Positions 6,774 through 15,766 of a stretch of DNA of 64,000 bases are shown in pieces. Source of the DNA: G963665815 sp942492065 (lineage in GTDB: Bacteria > Cloacimonadota > Cloacimonadia > Cloacimonadales > JAIOQZ01); assembly GCA_942492065.1 (NCBI GenBank), contig CALODV010000005.1:41306-105305 (forward strand), written 5' to 3'. The translations under genes were made by a program, and so were the position numbers. The notes beneath the pieces were generated by a model that searched no databases, had not been told where the DNA came from, and saw only the letters and a list, made by a program, of their open reading frames with translations. Numbering within the stretch: the first letter of the stretch is position 1; the number at the start of each line of letters is the position of its first letter.

Positions 6774-8333
6774 TTATACAGGGATGTTTCCGTGTTTTTT
6801 AGGAGGAAGTGTTTCGCTCTTGGAACACATTACTTCCAGTGCATCAACAAGTCTCATTCTTGTTTCTGAAGGCTGGATAATTGCTTCGATGTAACCTCTT
6901 TCCGCAGCAACATAAGGATTACTGAAAGCATCTTCGTATTCAGCGATTTTTTCCTGTGTCATTGCTTGTTTATCATCAGCATTCTTGATTGCTGCTCTGT
7001 AGCTGGAAATAATATTAACAGCTCCCTGAGCTCCCATCACAGCAATCTCAGCAGAAGGCCATGCAAAAATCATGTCTGCACCAAGATGCTGAGAACTCAT
7101 GGCAATATATGCTCCACCATAGTCTTTTCTGGTTACAACCGTCATTTTAGGAACAGTAGCTTCTGCATAACTCCAGAGTATTTTAGCTCCGTGACGGATT
7201 ACTCCGTTGTGTTCCTGATTGATTCCCGGTAAGTATCCCGGAGTATCAACAAATGTGATCAGAGGAATATTAAATGCATCACAGAATCTGATGAATCTCG
7301 CAATCTTGTCAGAAGCGTTGATATCAAGACAACCTGCCAGAATCATAGGCTGGTTCCCGATAATACCGACAGCTCTTCCGTTAAGACGGCCGAATCCGAT
7401 AATGGCATTTTCTGCGAAGAATTCGTGTGGCTCGAAGAACTCACCGTTATCAAGAATAGTTCTGACAACAGCTTTCATATCGTAAGGTGCACGTGGATTG
7501 TCCGGAACGATTGTATCAAGTTCAGGGCAAAATCTGTGAGGATTGTCGCCAGTTTCAACATGAGGAGGATCTTCCAGATTGTTATTCGGCAGGTAGCTGA
7601 GAAGTGTCCTGATCTGATCGATAGCATCATGATCGCTTTCGCAGGCAAAATGTGCATTTCCGCTCATAGCATTGTTAATCATTGCTCCACCGAGTTCTTC
7701 GAAAGAAGTTTCTTCTCCGGTAACAGTTTTGATAACGCTGGGTCCGGTAATAAACATGTAACTGCTGTTTTTCACCATGAAGATGAAGTCTGTCATTGCA
7801 GGTGAATAAACAGCACCACCGGCACATGGTCCCATGATTGCGGAAATCTGAGGAATAACACCTGACGCTCTTGAGTTTCTGAAGAAGATGTCACCGTATC
7901 CTTTAAGTGAATCGATACCTTCTTCCACACGGGCACCACCTGAATCGTTAATACCAACGATAGGGACACCGGCTTTCATTGCCATATCCATAACTTTTAC
8001 GATCTTTGCTGCGTGTTTTTCACCGAGTGATCCACCGCGAGCTGTAAAATCCTGTGAAAAAACAAAAACAGGTCTGCCGTTAACAAGACCATGACCTGTT
8101 ACAACACCATCTGAAGGTATTTCTACTTCAGGCATGTTGAAATTGGTTGATCTGTGCTTCACAAACTGATCGATTTCTCTGAATGTACCCGGATCGAATA
8201 AAAGATCGACTCTTTCTCTTGCAGACAGCTTACCTTTCGCATGCTGTTTTTCGATTCTGGCTGCTCCGCCCATTTCTTTTATCTTGTCTTCTTTCTGTTT
8301 CAGAGCAGCAATTTTTTCGTTTATAGAACTCAT
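6774..8333 (-). CDS. Acyl-CoA carboxyltransferase (methylmalonyl-CoA decarboxylase alpha / propionyl-CoA carboxylase beta / transcarboxylase 12S)
   Basis: The 519-aa length and motifs are those of the MmdA/PccB family: two crotonase-type halves with the first oxyanion region SGGARVEEGI followed by GPCAGGAVYSPAMTDF, and the second with VDTPGYLPG, KDYGGAYIAMSS and GAQGAVNI. It transfers carboxyl between methylmalonyl-CoA (or another acyl-CoA) and biotin. It is the first gene of a three-gene operon with the 60-aa protein and the biotin-bearing 5S-like protein. That combination would let carboxyl pass from methylmalonyl-CoA to pyruvate, linking the propionate pathway to oxaloacetate without ATP; this coupling is inferred. 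Confidence 0.93.
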   Translation of the reverse strand: MSSINEKIAALKQKEDKIKEMGGAARIEKQHAKGKLSARERVDLLFDPGTFREIDQFVKHRSTNFNMPEVEIPSDGVVTGHGLVNGRPVFVFSQDFTARGGSLGEKHAAKIVKVMDMAMKAGVPIVGINDSGGARVEEGIDSLKGYGDIFFRNSRASGVIPQISAIMGPCAGGAVYSPAMTDFIFMVKNSSYMFITGPSVIKTVTGEETSFEELGGAMINNAMSGNAHFACESDHDAIDQIRTLLSYLPNNNLEDPPHVETGDNPHRFCPELDTIVPDNPRAPYDMKAVVRTILDNGEFFEPHEFFAENAIIGFGRLNGRAVGIIGNQPMILAGCLDINASDKIARFIRFCDAFNIPLITFVDTPGYLPGINQEHNGVIRHGAKILWSYAEATVPKMTVVTRKDYGGAYIAMSSQHLGADMIFAWPSAEIAVMGAQGAVNIISSYRAAIKNADDKQAMTQEKIAEYEDAFSNPYVAAERGYIEAIIQPSETRMRLVDALEVMCSKSETLPPKKHGNIPV

Positions 8334-8465
8334 TCCATACCTCTTCTTGAGTTTATTATTGATTTTAAAGTTAATGACTTATACTCATTTTTAGCATAGC
8401 ATTTATAAAGGTACAAAGAAGAATGGTTTAGATCGAAAAAAGCAAGTTTTTTATCAGAAATTTCC

Positions 8466-9512
8466 CTATTTTTTTCTGGAGAATTGTTTTGCGTATTGCA
8501 GATAATTTTCTTTTAAAGGACCATCGGTAACCTGATTAATGTGCCAGTACCATGGATAATTCGCTTCTATAACAACAGGTCCTTCCGGTGTTAATGCTAC
8601 ATCCCAGCCGATTGAGAAGAAATCAAAAAAGCATCTTTTGTGAGCATCCAGAGCCAGATCAATTGCCTGCTGATACTGAGGAATCGAAAAGCCTTTGAAC
8701 TCAGTTTTTGTATCCGGATGAGAATAGTATTTTGCCAGAGGTTCGCGTTCGGAATAACCAAAATCGTATAATACACCGGTATCCTTTTCAACTCCGACAA
8801 AGATTCCTTCCTGCCCTACATTATCTACAAAAGATCCCAGACGTCCCATTCTCAAGAACACAGAAAATACTTCAGGACCATCTGATCCCAGTATGGTAGC
8901 AATGCGCAAAGTATTAACACAGTCAGCATTGAATCTGCTCATTTCATCCACCTGAGTCACCGGATATTGCAGAATAGCCTTTTCAGGTACTTTCTTACTG
9001 AAGTAATGAAGACTGGATTTTCTTCCGTCGACGTAAAGCTTTCCACTTTCTGTTTTAACAAAGTGCACCTGTTCCCCGCTACAGCCTGTTATTCCCTTCA
9101 GGTAGAACACTCTGTCAGTTTTTACAAATGTTTTCAGGTCGATGCTTTCGGGAACATCAATATAGTTAAACATTCCTTTATCGTAGGTGGCAAAGGTCAC
9201 TGCTGCAGGAACATTCATTGCTTTAAGATACATAGCAAAACGGAATTTATCTTCCATCAGGTTATAACATACAGGTCTGAATTTCCTTTCAGTACTTCTG
9301 TAGTCTTTATTCAGGATAAAGTCCTTGCGGTTACTGCCTTTTAAGTGCAGACCGTATAAGTAGAAAAGCTGATAAGGTATCTTTTCAATCAGTATCCATT
9401 GCAGCATTGAACAAACAAGAGAAGGGAAGCGCTTCCTTCCGTCTTCTTTATTGAAGAGCAGACCGAAGAACTTCCTTGAACTTTTTATTTTTCTGTTAAG
9501 TTTATTTATCAT
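8466..9512 (-). CDS. ATP-grasp protein of the sugar-transfer-associated type
   Basis: A 348-aa protein that looks like the ATPgrasp_ST family (PF14397): LxGxxxxDYxxxxxxxxxx-type N-terminal region (FILNKDYRS), VFYLKGITGCSGEQVHFV as the nucleotide-binding loop, MSRFNADCVNTLRIAT, and the metal-binding end GWDVALTPEGPVVIEANYPW with Asp, Glu and Asn in the expected places. Members sit in polysaccharide or envelope gene sets and are thought to ligate a carboxylate to an amine or thiol. Its start overlaps the stop of the preceding lipoprotein gene by one base, so it is translationally coupled to the TonB receptor operon. Substrate unknown. Confidence 0.75.
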   Translation of the reverse strand: MINKLNRKIKSSRKFFGLLFNKEDGRKRFPSLVCSMLQWILIEKIPYQLFYLYGLHLKGSNRKDFILNKDYRSTERKFRPVCYNLMEDKFRFAMYLKAMNVPAAVTFATYDKGMFNYIDVPESIDLKTFVKTDRVFYLKGITGCSGEQVHFVKTESGKLYVDGRKSSLHYFSKKVPEKAILQYPVTQVDEMSRFNADCVNTLRIATILGSDGPEVFSVFLRMGRLGSFVDNVGQEGIFVGVEKDTGVLYDFGYSEREPLAKYYSHPDTKTEFKGFSIPQYQQAIDLALDAHKRCFFDFFSIGWDVALTPEGPVVIEANYPWYWHINQVTDGPLKENYLQYAKQFSRKK

Positions 9513-11089
9513 TAATCTTCTATAGTTGCATCTGATCTCAGAACCAGATCTTCAGCTTTTCTCGGATTGATCTCGAACTCATCATAACTGTAACTGATAA
9601 CACCTGTTATTGATTCAAATTCCATTCCAACTTCAAGCTCAATTCCAACATCAATTGCTTTTATGAAATTGTCTTCAACCTGACAGGAAAGAGAATCAGT
9701 ATAATCGTTTGTTATGTACCACTGTCCATAACCATCAGGAAGTGATGTTACTGTTACATTCTCAATGCGAACAAGACAGCCTTCATATGATTCGTTAGAT
9801 GCAATATCTGCAGTACTTGCAACCAGTAATGGTTCCGGTACAGGATTACCCTGAGACAATACTGCATATTCAGAAATAGATTTTAATTCTGTAAGGTGAT
9901 AGTACTCATCGATATAACCAACAAGTCCAACCTCATCACCAACAGAAGGTCTGTTTCTGTTATCATATACGTAAATACCTTTCCAAGGTTCCTGAGTAAC
10001 AGTTGCCTCAGAGATGTAGTATCCGTCTTCTTCAACACCGGTAACAATACCTTTTGTCAGAACAGATTCACCTTTCTTAGTGGAGAGATCATCCTCATCA
10101 GGATTTTCAACATACTGTAAGTCGTAGATAGGAGTGAATTCCACATCAGCTTTAACAACTTTTACACCCACATCTACAGTATTAATTGCAGCAGTGATTG
10201 TAATCATCCCTTCGTTAATATCACCCGGGAGGTTGTCTCTATTCACGGAAACAGATGCTTCTCCTGCACCTGATCCTGTCGGTGTATCAATTGTAATCCA
10301 GCTGTCAGTTGTAGAGATAGTCCAGTCCCCAAGAAGACCGGCACCAAGGTTTTCAATTTCAAACACTTTTGTTTCAGAGATGAATCCGAAATCAATTTCT
10401 TCCATATCAACGTAAGCAATACCCATAGGATTTACTGACATTGTTACCGGAATAGTAACATCTTTGGCAACATTGTTATCGAAATAGTTGAACACGAGAT
10501 CTGCAGCATAATCACCCTCATCCATGTCTGTTCGATCAATTTCGATTTCTATTTCCAGAGTATCACCGTATTCCAGCATACTGCTGGATGTGCTGGCATC
10601 AAGCCATCCTTCTTCATCTGCATAATCAATTTGAAGATTCCACATCATTGCAACAGGTTTTACAGTTTGAATTTTCATGGACATTCTTTTCTTGTTATCA
10701 GAGAATTCCATAGCTGCTTTATCCGCAACAAGTTCGGAACCATCTGCATGTTGGACGTAGGTTATATCAAGATCGATAGTTTTTCCTGCTTTGGCAATTA
10801 CATCCATTTCAGTGTCCAGAAAACCGTCTTTAACAAAAGTAAGTGTATAGGTTTTAGGGAAAAGATCAGGAAATACAAAAGCACCATCAGCATCTGACAT
10901 AAGAGAATCTTTTACGTTCAATACTTCATTTTCAATAATAACTTTTGCATCTGCAACCGGAAGTTCGGTATTCCATGTGGAGAGTGTACCGCGTATTTCG
11001 CTTTTGGATTCTATTGGATCTGTAACTTTATCCGTACAGGATATCATTGTCATCAATGCGATAATCAGTATAATGTATATTTTTTTCAT
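9512..11089 (-). CDS. Surface lipoprotein with carboxypeptidase-regulatory, BACON-like and OB-like domains
   Basis: The 525-aa protein has a lipobox at MISC (Cys18). Residues about 30-110 form a CarboxypepD_reg-like domain (IRGTLSTWNTELPVADAKV ... TYTLTFVKDGF). About 115-320 holds two beta-sandwich repeats resembling BACON/choice-of-anchor domains (IDFGFISETKVFEIENLG, WITIDTPTGSG). About 330-520 looks like an OB-fold module as in DUF5689-type lipoproteins (GKI-like TKGIVTGVEEDGYYISE, LVRIENVTV). It follows the TonB-dependent receptor by 10 nt and precedes the ATP-grasp gene with a one-base overlap. Probably works with the receptor at the outer membrane in ligand capture; the ligand is not evident. 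Confidence 0.8.
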   Translation of the reverse strand: MKKIYIILIIALMTMISCTDKVTDPIESKSEIRGTLSTWNTELPVADAKVIIENEVLNVKDSLMSDADGAFVFPDLFPKTYTLTFVKDGFLDTEMDVIAKAGKTIDLDITYVQHADGSELVADKAAMEFSDNKKRMSMKIQTVKPVAMMWNLQIDYADEEGWLDASTSSSMLEYGDTLEIEIEIDRTDMDEGDYAADLVFNYFDNNVAKDVTIPVTMSVNPMGIAYVDMEEIDFGFISETKVFEIENLGAGLLGDWTISTTDSWITIDTPTGSGAGEASVSVNRDNLPGDINEGMITITAAINTVDVGVKVVKADVEFTPIYDLQYVENPDEDDLSTKKGESVLTKGIVTGVEEDGYYISEATVTQEPWKGIYVYDNRNRPSVGDEVGLVGYIDEYYHLTELKSISEYAVLSQGNPVPEPLLVASTADIASNESYEGCLVRIENVTVTSLPDGYGQWYITNDYTDSLSCQVEDNFIKAIDVGIELEVGMEFESITGVISYSYDEFEINPRKAEDLVLRSDATIED

Positions 11090-11099
11090 TTTCAGCTCC

Positions 11100-13931
11100 T
11101 TAGAATGTGATCTCTGTGGTCAGGAATACATTAAATTCCGGTGCAGGAACAACATACATTGTTTTAACTTCCTTAAGATAATCTTCACGACCATAGTCTG
11201 TAGAGTAACTTGCTGAAGCAATATTATCTCTGTTAAAGATATTATTGAGATCTATTCTGAATGAAAGTTTTTTCGTTTTGATCTTAGTATCATATTTAAT
11301 TGATACGTCTGTTGTCATGTAATATGGTAACTCAGAGCTGACCTCAACCGCATTATTTGTTTCAGGATCAATCTGGTCTCTCTTATTAGTATAGGTACCG
11401 AAATATCTGTCTCTGAAGTTCCAGGTTGCACTCATCCTTAAACTGGATGCATTTTTCTCGATAGGGAGTGTATATCCTGCTGAAATATTACCCATAATTT
11501 CAGGAGTAAACGGTACAACCTTACCGTTGATTTGCTCCGAGGACACACCAAAAATTGAATCATAATGCATATCATCCCATCTGTTTTCTGAAAGAGTCCA
11601 TGATCCGCCAAAATCAAACTTGTTAACTTTTGCTGATGCGCTGATTTCAACACCTTTGTGAATTGCTTTACCGGCATTAACCGTCAGGCTTCCTCTGGCA
11701 TCTGTCATGTTCTCTATTTTGTCACTGTAAGTAGTATGATAAAGGTTAACTTCGGCAGTATATTTTTTAGTAATATATCCGAAACCAATTTCATGAGTAA
11801 CGGTTTTTTCAGGTTTAAGATCTTCATATACAACTTCCAGATTAGGTGTAGTGTATTCCTGCCCTGCATCAGGTCCATCATCCCTGTCGTACCAATCCAT
11901 TACTCTTGGTTCTTTATTAGCAATAGCAAAACTGTACATCATGTTGAACTCATCAGTTAAGTTAACGTTTATTCCTGCTTTTGGTGAAATAAAATCATAA
12001 GTCTTTTCATAATCATCATCGTTGAACTTATATGTAATATTACCGAGAGAGTCAACACTTTCAATTGTTTCCTTTGTCTGATAGAATGTATCTTTAAGGA
12101 AAGCACCTGTATTATAGTCAAAAATGTGAATTGGATTTTCAGAAACTTCGGATGTATAAGTTGCATACTGAATATCACCGCTTATGAAGAAAGGCATCCT
12201 GAACTGTTCACTATCAAGTGATATGAAATCATAAAATCTCTCACTAATTTCTTGTTTTGTTTTTACTCTTACAAATGCAGAAAGGTTATTCACAACAGTA
12301 TCATAGTCGTATCTTCTCTGTCCTTTGGTGTATACTCCGACATTATCTTCGGCAAGTGAATTGTAGTATCTGTAGTCCTTGACTTCTGCATAATGCTCAG
12401 CATCCCAGCGTCTGAACTCCCCACCGACAAAAGTGGAAATCAGATCGTGATTGTATTTGACATAAGTATTCAGTCCCATTTGAATATGGTTATTATGACT
12501 GTCATTAGTATATGAGTGGACATAGTTGCTTGTAGACATGTTTGAAGAACCCGAGACTGTTTCACCATTGAAAGTCTGTGTTTCAGGATCGTAGCCGTCC
12601 AGAATTACTCCACCATTAGCTCCACCTGTTTTTTCGTATATCCAGCGAGCGTGTTTACCAACGGCTGAACTTGTTCTTGCTTCGGTAACTTCCATTGTCA
12701 TAATTTCGCCGGTTTCAGGATCAAATCTGTCATTTCTAAGGTATTTTCCACCGCCTTGTCCTGTAGTGAAGAACACGTTAGTCAGCATACTGGCATTGTC
12801 AGAAATTTTCCATTCATCCCTGATCGAGATTTGCGGTTTAAAGTAATAGTTCTCCTGTTCTTCATTGTTGTTTCTGTTGTATTGGCGCCCAAGTGTCTTC
12901 ATAAGTTCAAGATCCTGAACTTTTCTTGCCTGATTGTGCTTCTGTGGGGCACCTATGAAGCTGAATTTAACATCGTGTATCTTTGTATCCACACTGACAT
13001 CCATGCCGAATGAATAACCATCATAATTAGTACCGTTAATATATGAATCTCCGCCTTTTCTTTCAAACATAGCGCTGATACCAACTTTCTGTTTCGCAAG
13101 ATACATGTTTTGTCTGAGAAGAACGTTGTAGTTCATAGGTTGATAGTCTTCCATACCACCTTTACCATCTGCAGTTTCATCTGAAAGGTAAGTTCCTCCT
13201 GACAATCTGAGAACTGTTTCAGTCTTGTTTCCTGTACCCATTGTTTCAATGTTAACTGATCCACCAAATGCACCTGATCCGTAAAGAGATGAACCTGCTC
13301 CACGCTGTACCTGAACTGATTTTACATTAGATGAAACACCTGTCCAGTTTGACCAGTATACTACCTGACTTTCAGGATCGTTAACAGGGATACCATTGAT
13401 AAGAATCTGAATCTGCTCACTGCTGAATCCCCTTATTGTTAAATCGGATTCACCAAGACCTGAGGATGTTGAGAATACTCCCGGAACACCTTCAAGCAGC
13501 ATCGGCATATCTTCAGTTGTGTACTTCTCTTTCAGCTCTTCACTTTTAAGATTAGTGAATGCTACCGGAGTTTCTCTTTTAACAGCCCTGTTACCTGTCA
13601 CATTAATTGTCTGACCTTTTAGAGCTTGTTCTTCAAGTTTGAAATTCTGAGTCGTAGTTTTACCTTCTTCTACAGTTACGCTTATAACTATCTCTGCATA
13701 ACCGAGTTTTCTTGCGAGTAATTTGTACTTGCCAACAGGAACATTCTTCAAAACAAATGTACCCTTGTCATTAGTGAACGCTGCAATGCCTGTTCCTTTA
13801 ATCATAACAGTGGCATATTCAACGGGTTCCTGTGTTTTAGCGTCTTTTACCTTACCTGCAATAGTTCCTGTTCCTGCCGCAAAACAGAATATCGGTAAGA
13901 GAAAAAATATGAAATATAAATATTTCTTCAT
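11100..13931 (-). CDS. TonB-dependent outer-membrane receptor
   Basis: 943 aa with a signal peptide (about 1-19). Residues 20-105 form a CarboxypepD_reg_2-like domain (GTIAGKVKDAKTQEPVEYA), common in FCB-group receptors. The plug follows (about 120-230: ITIRGFSSEQIQILINGIPVND, VQVQRGAGSSLYGSGAFGG), then a long beta-barrel (about 240-943) ending in a terminal Phe (FLTTEITF), the usual signal for outer-membrane insertion. It heads an operon with the lipoprotein and ATP-grasp genes. No FUR box or cobalamin riboswitch was recognised in the 108-nt upstream gap. Transported compound unknown. Confidence 0.95.
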   Translation of the reverse strand: MKKYLYFIFFLLPIFCFAAGTGTIAGKVKDAKTQEPVEYATVMIKGTGIAAFTNDKGTFVLKNVPVGKYKLLARKLGYAEIVISVTVEEGKTTTQNFKLEEQALKGQTINVTGNRAVKRETPVAFTNLKSEELKEKYTTEDMPMLLEGVPGVFSTSSGLGESDLTIRGFSSEQIQILINGIPVNDPESQVVYWSNWTGVSSNVKSVQVQRGAGSSLYGSGAFGGSVNIETMGTGNKTETVLRLSGGTYLSDETADGKGGMEDYQPMNYNVLLRQNMYLAKQKVGISAMFERKGGDSYINGTNYDGYSFGMDVSVDTKIHDVKFSFIGAPQKHNQARKVQDLELMKTLGRQYNRNNNEEQENYYFKPQISIRDEWKISDNASMLTNVFFTTGQGGGKYLRNDRFDPETGEIMTMEVTEARTSSAVGKHARWIYEKTGGANGGVILDGYDPETQTFNGETVSGSSNMSTSNYVHSYTNDSHNNHIQMGLNTYVKYNHDLISTFVGGEFRRWDAEHYAEVKDYRYYNSLAEDNVGVYTKGQRRYDYDTVVNNLSAFVRVKTKQEISERFYDFISLDSEQFRMPFFISGDIQYATYTSEVSENPIHIFDYNTGAFLKDTFYQTKETIESVDSLGNITYKFNDDDYEKTYDFISPKAGINVNLTDEFNMMYSFAIANKEPRVMDWYDRDDGPDAGQEYTTPNLEVVYEDLKPEKTVTHEIGFGYITKKYTAEVNLYHTTYSDKIENMTDARGSLTVNAGKAIHKGVEISASAKVNKFDFGGSWTLSENRWDDMHYDSIFGVSSEQINGKVVPFTPEIMGNISAGYTLPIEKNASSLRMSATWNFRDRYFGTYTNKRDQIDPETNNAVEVSSELPYYMTTDVSIKYDTKIKTKKLSFRIDLNNIFNRDNIASASYSTDYGREDYLKEVKTMYVVPAPEFNVFLTTEITF

Positions 13932-14039
13932 GTATCCTCCAGTATTGTTTTAATATTTCTTTGTATATTATAATTTATAAAGCAAGCTGTCAATAAAGAA
14001 ATATTTAAGAGATTTTAACAAGAAAAAAAAGAGTGAAAA

Positions 14040-14930
14040 ATGAATATTTATTTTGATTTCGGATCAAATTCCCTTAAAACAGTAGTTTATGAATTTAACT
14101 CAGAGATTATTACCATTCTGGAGGAATTATACTTCCCTAACAGACTCAGTAGCTTTGAAGATGAACAGAAGTACATCAGTAACGATCGTGTAGACCTGAC
14201 AATAGGCTATATTCATAAAATATTAAACAAATACAACTCAGATACAGTTACTGCAACAGGGACAGAAGTCTTCCGTGCGGCAGAAAACTCCAGGCAGGTT
14301 GTTAAGAGAATCCAAAAGGAAACAGGAATAGCCATAGAAGTCCTGAGTTCCGAATCCGAAGCAGATGTAATATATGAGGTAAACAGTCGCATCAGGAAAA
14401 CAGATGACTTCCTGCTGGTTGATTCGGGGGGAATGTCTACAGAGCTGGTGGCAAAAGATTGCTTTCAGTCAGTTAATCTTGGAGCTGTAAACCTTACGAG
14501 CCGGTTTGGTCTGGATAAGCAAGTTGGCAGATCTGTCCAGAATAACGCAATCCTGCATGTTCTGGAGAAAATAGACATTGGCAAATTGTTTGGTAGATAC
14601 AGCTCATTGATTCTCACCGGAGGTTCAGCAGGGATAATGAATAGTGTAACCGGAAGCCCGGATTTATCACTGTTACAGCTGAACGATTTTCTGAAATCAT
14701 ACAGTATATTAAGTCCTGAGCAAAGGAAGCAGTACAAAGGTATCCCGGAAGACAGAGCAGATATTATCCTTGGAGGAGCTTTGATTATCAAGGCGATAAT
14801 GAAAGTTACCGGTATTATGGATTCTGATATAAGTAATCTGGGGCTTCGTCATGGAATGCTGCACAGAATACACCCGGATGCTGTTAAAATTGTTGAAAAC
14901 AATACAGGGAAATCTTACGATTTCAGATGA
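14040..14930 (+). CDS. Ppx/GppA-family phosphatase
   Basis: The 296-aa protein covers the two actin-like domains of exopolyphosphatase/guanosine pentaphosphatase enzymes: phosphate-1 motif FDFGSNSLKTVVYE (Asp6), TATGTEVFRAAENS, ESEADVIYEV, phosphate-2 motif LLVDSGGMSTEL, and LTGGSAG. The C-terminal end LRHGMLHR is also typical. It lacks the extra C-terminal HD-like domains of long Ppx proteins, so it is the short form. It hydrolyses polyphosphate or pppGpp; which one cannot be told. Its last 16 bases overlap the convergent gene at 14915. Confidence 0.9.
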   Translation: MNIYFDFGSNSLKTVVYEFNSEIITILEELYFPNRLSSFEDEQKYISNDRVDLTIGYIHKILNKYNSDTVTATGTEVFRAAENSRQVVKRIQKETGIAIEVLSSESEADVIYEVNSRIRKTDDFLLVDSGGMSTELVAKDCFQSVNLGAVNLTSRFGLDKQVGRSVQNNAILHVLEKIDIGKLFGRYSSLILTGGSAGIMNSVTGSPDLSLLQLNDFLKSYSILSPEQRKQYKGIPEDRADIILGGALIIKAIMKVTGIMDSDISNLGLRHGMLHRIHPDAVKIVENNTGKSYDFR

Positions 14931-15397
14931 TCTTCCGCATCCTCATCATCTTCAAAAAATTCTTCTCCGTAGAGTTCTTTTATGCAGTCTTCGCAAAGCC
15001 CATGGGTTATGAGAGCATCCGTATGTTTCATAATGTATGTTTCCAACGACTGCCAATAGCCCTCACTGTTTTTAATCTTTCTGCATTTGGAACAGACAGG
15101 TAACAATCCTGAAAGAGTCTTAATCTCATTATGAGCTTCCAGAAGTTCTTTATGGTTTTTCTCAAGCTTCCTCAGGGCTTTTTTGTTTTCCTGAAGTCGT
15201 CTCACAGAAAAAACAAGAAGAAATATACTGAGAGAAATCAGCACAGGTATAACTTCGTCCAACTCCCAGCTTTCATGATTCAGGATAAACTCATGTATCC
15301 TCTCAAATAAATCAATCTGTGATGATATGACAAATACCACAACACTTAGAATTATAATTATCAGAACTTCTATTCTGGTTTTTGTTAAAAATTTCAT
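14915..15397 (-). CDS. Membrane protein with C-terminal cysteine-pair sensor-associated domain
   Basis: 160 aa: two transmembrane segments (about 10-27 and 48-65), a coiled-coil stretch rich in Lys/Glu (about 68-92), then the module LSGLLPVCSKCRKIKNSEGY ... HGLCEDCIKELY. This C-x2-C ... C-x2-C module is well known at the C-termini of PAS/GGDEF/response-regulator proteins, usually after a coiled coil, and probably binds metal or redox partners. Here it lacks any kinase, PAS or receiver domain and hangs directly off a membrane anchor. It ends in an acidic tail. Convergent overlap with the Ppx gene. Confidence 0.75.
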   Translation of the reverse strand: MKFLTKTRIEVLIIIILSVVVFVISSQIDLFERIHEFILNHESWELDEVIPVLISLSIFLLVFSVRRLQENKKALRKLEKNHKELLEAHNEIKTLSGLLPVCSKCRKIKNSEGYWQSLETYIMKHTDALITHGLCEDCIKELYGEEFFEDDEDAEDHLKS

Positions 15398-15461
15398 TGA
15401 TCCAACCTCAGTAATATAATATATATTTTTATCTTTTTTTCAAATTATTATATGCAAAATC

Positions 15462-15521
15462 TTGACATTCAAACAGCCTGCTGACAAATAATGTAAAGCA
15501 AAAAATGAACCATACTTTACA
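15462..15521 (+). promoter_or_regulatory. Promoter region with inverted repeat ahead of thioredoxin/CcdA cluster
   Basis: TTGACA at 15462-15467 is a good -35; the -10 is weak (CAAATA, 17-nt spacer). Just downstream an inverted repeat TGTAAAG (15492-15498) / CTTTACA (15515-15521) spaced by 16 nt abuts the Shine-Dalgarno and could be an operator. It differs from the ArsR palindrome near 1.6 kb. Confidence 0.45.
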
Positions 15522-15532
15522 AAGGAGTCATA

Positions 15533-15766
15533 ATGAAAATCAAAATTTTAGGTGCTGCCTGTAAAAAATGCAAATCACTGGAAGCTAATGCCAGAAAAGC
15601 CGTTGAAGAGCTGGGCATTGAAGCAGAAATAGAAAAAGTAACTGATATGCAGGCAATTATAGGTTATGGTGTTATGTCTATCCCTGCTCTGGTGATCAAT
15701 GATGATGTAAAATCTGTCGGGAAAGTACTCAACGTTAAGCAGATAAAAGAGATGCTCAATGTATAG
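15533..15766 (+). CDS. Small thioredoxin-like protein (Thioredoxin_3 family)
   Basis: 77 aa, with the compact glutaredoxin-like fold of the TM0996/MTH895 (PF13192) family: beta strand KIKILG, active site CKKC (Cys10, Cys13), the PA cis-Pro motif MSIPALVINDDV. RBS AAAGGAG precedes ATG. Its last 8 bases overlap the next thioredoxin gene. This family commonly sits beside DUF318 permeases or CcdA-like genes. The gene order small Trx - Trx - CcdA-like resembles arsEFG organoarsenical-efflux operons, suggesting a link with the ArsR/permease locus 12 kb away. Confidence 0.88.
   Translation: MKIKILGAACKKCKSLEANARKAVEELGIEAEIEKVTDMQAIIGYGVMSIPALVINDDVKSVGKVLNVKQIKEMLNV

Noticed and set aside
13932..14039. 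Cobalamin riboswitch or Fur box before the TonB receptor
   Set aside because: The gap is only 108 nt of AT-rich sequence, with no conserved B12-box or Fur-type palindrome.
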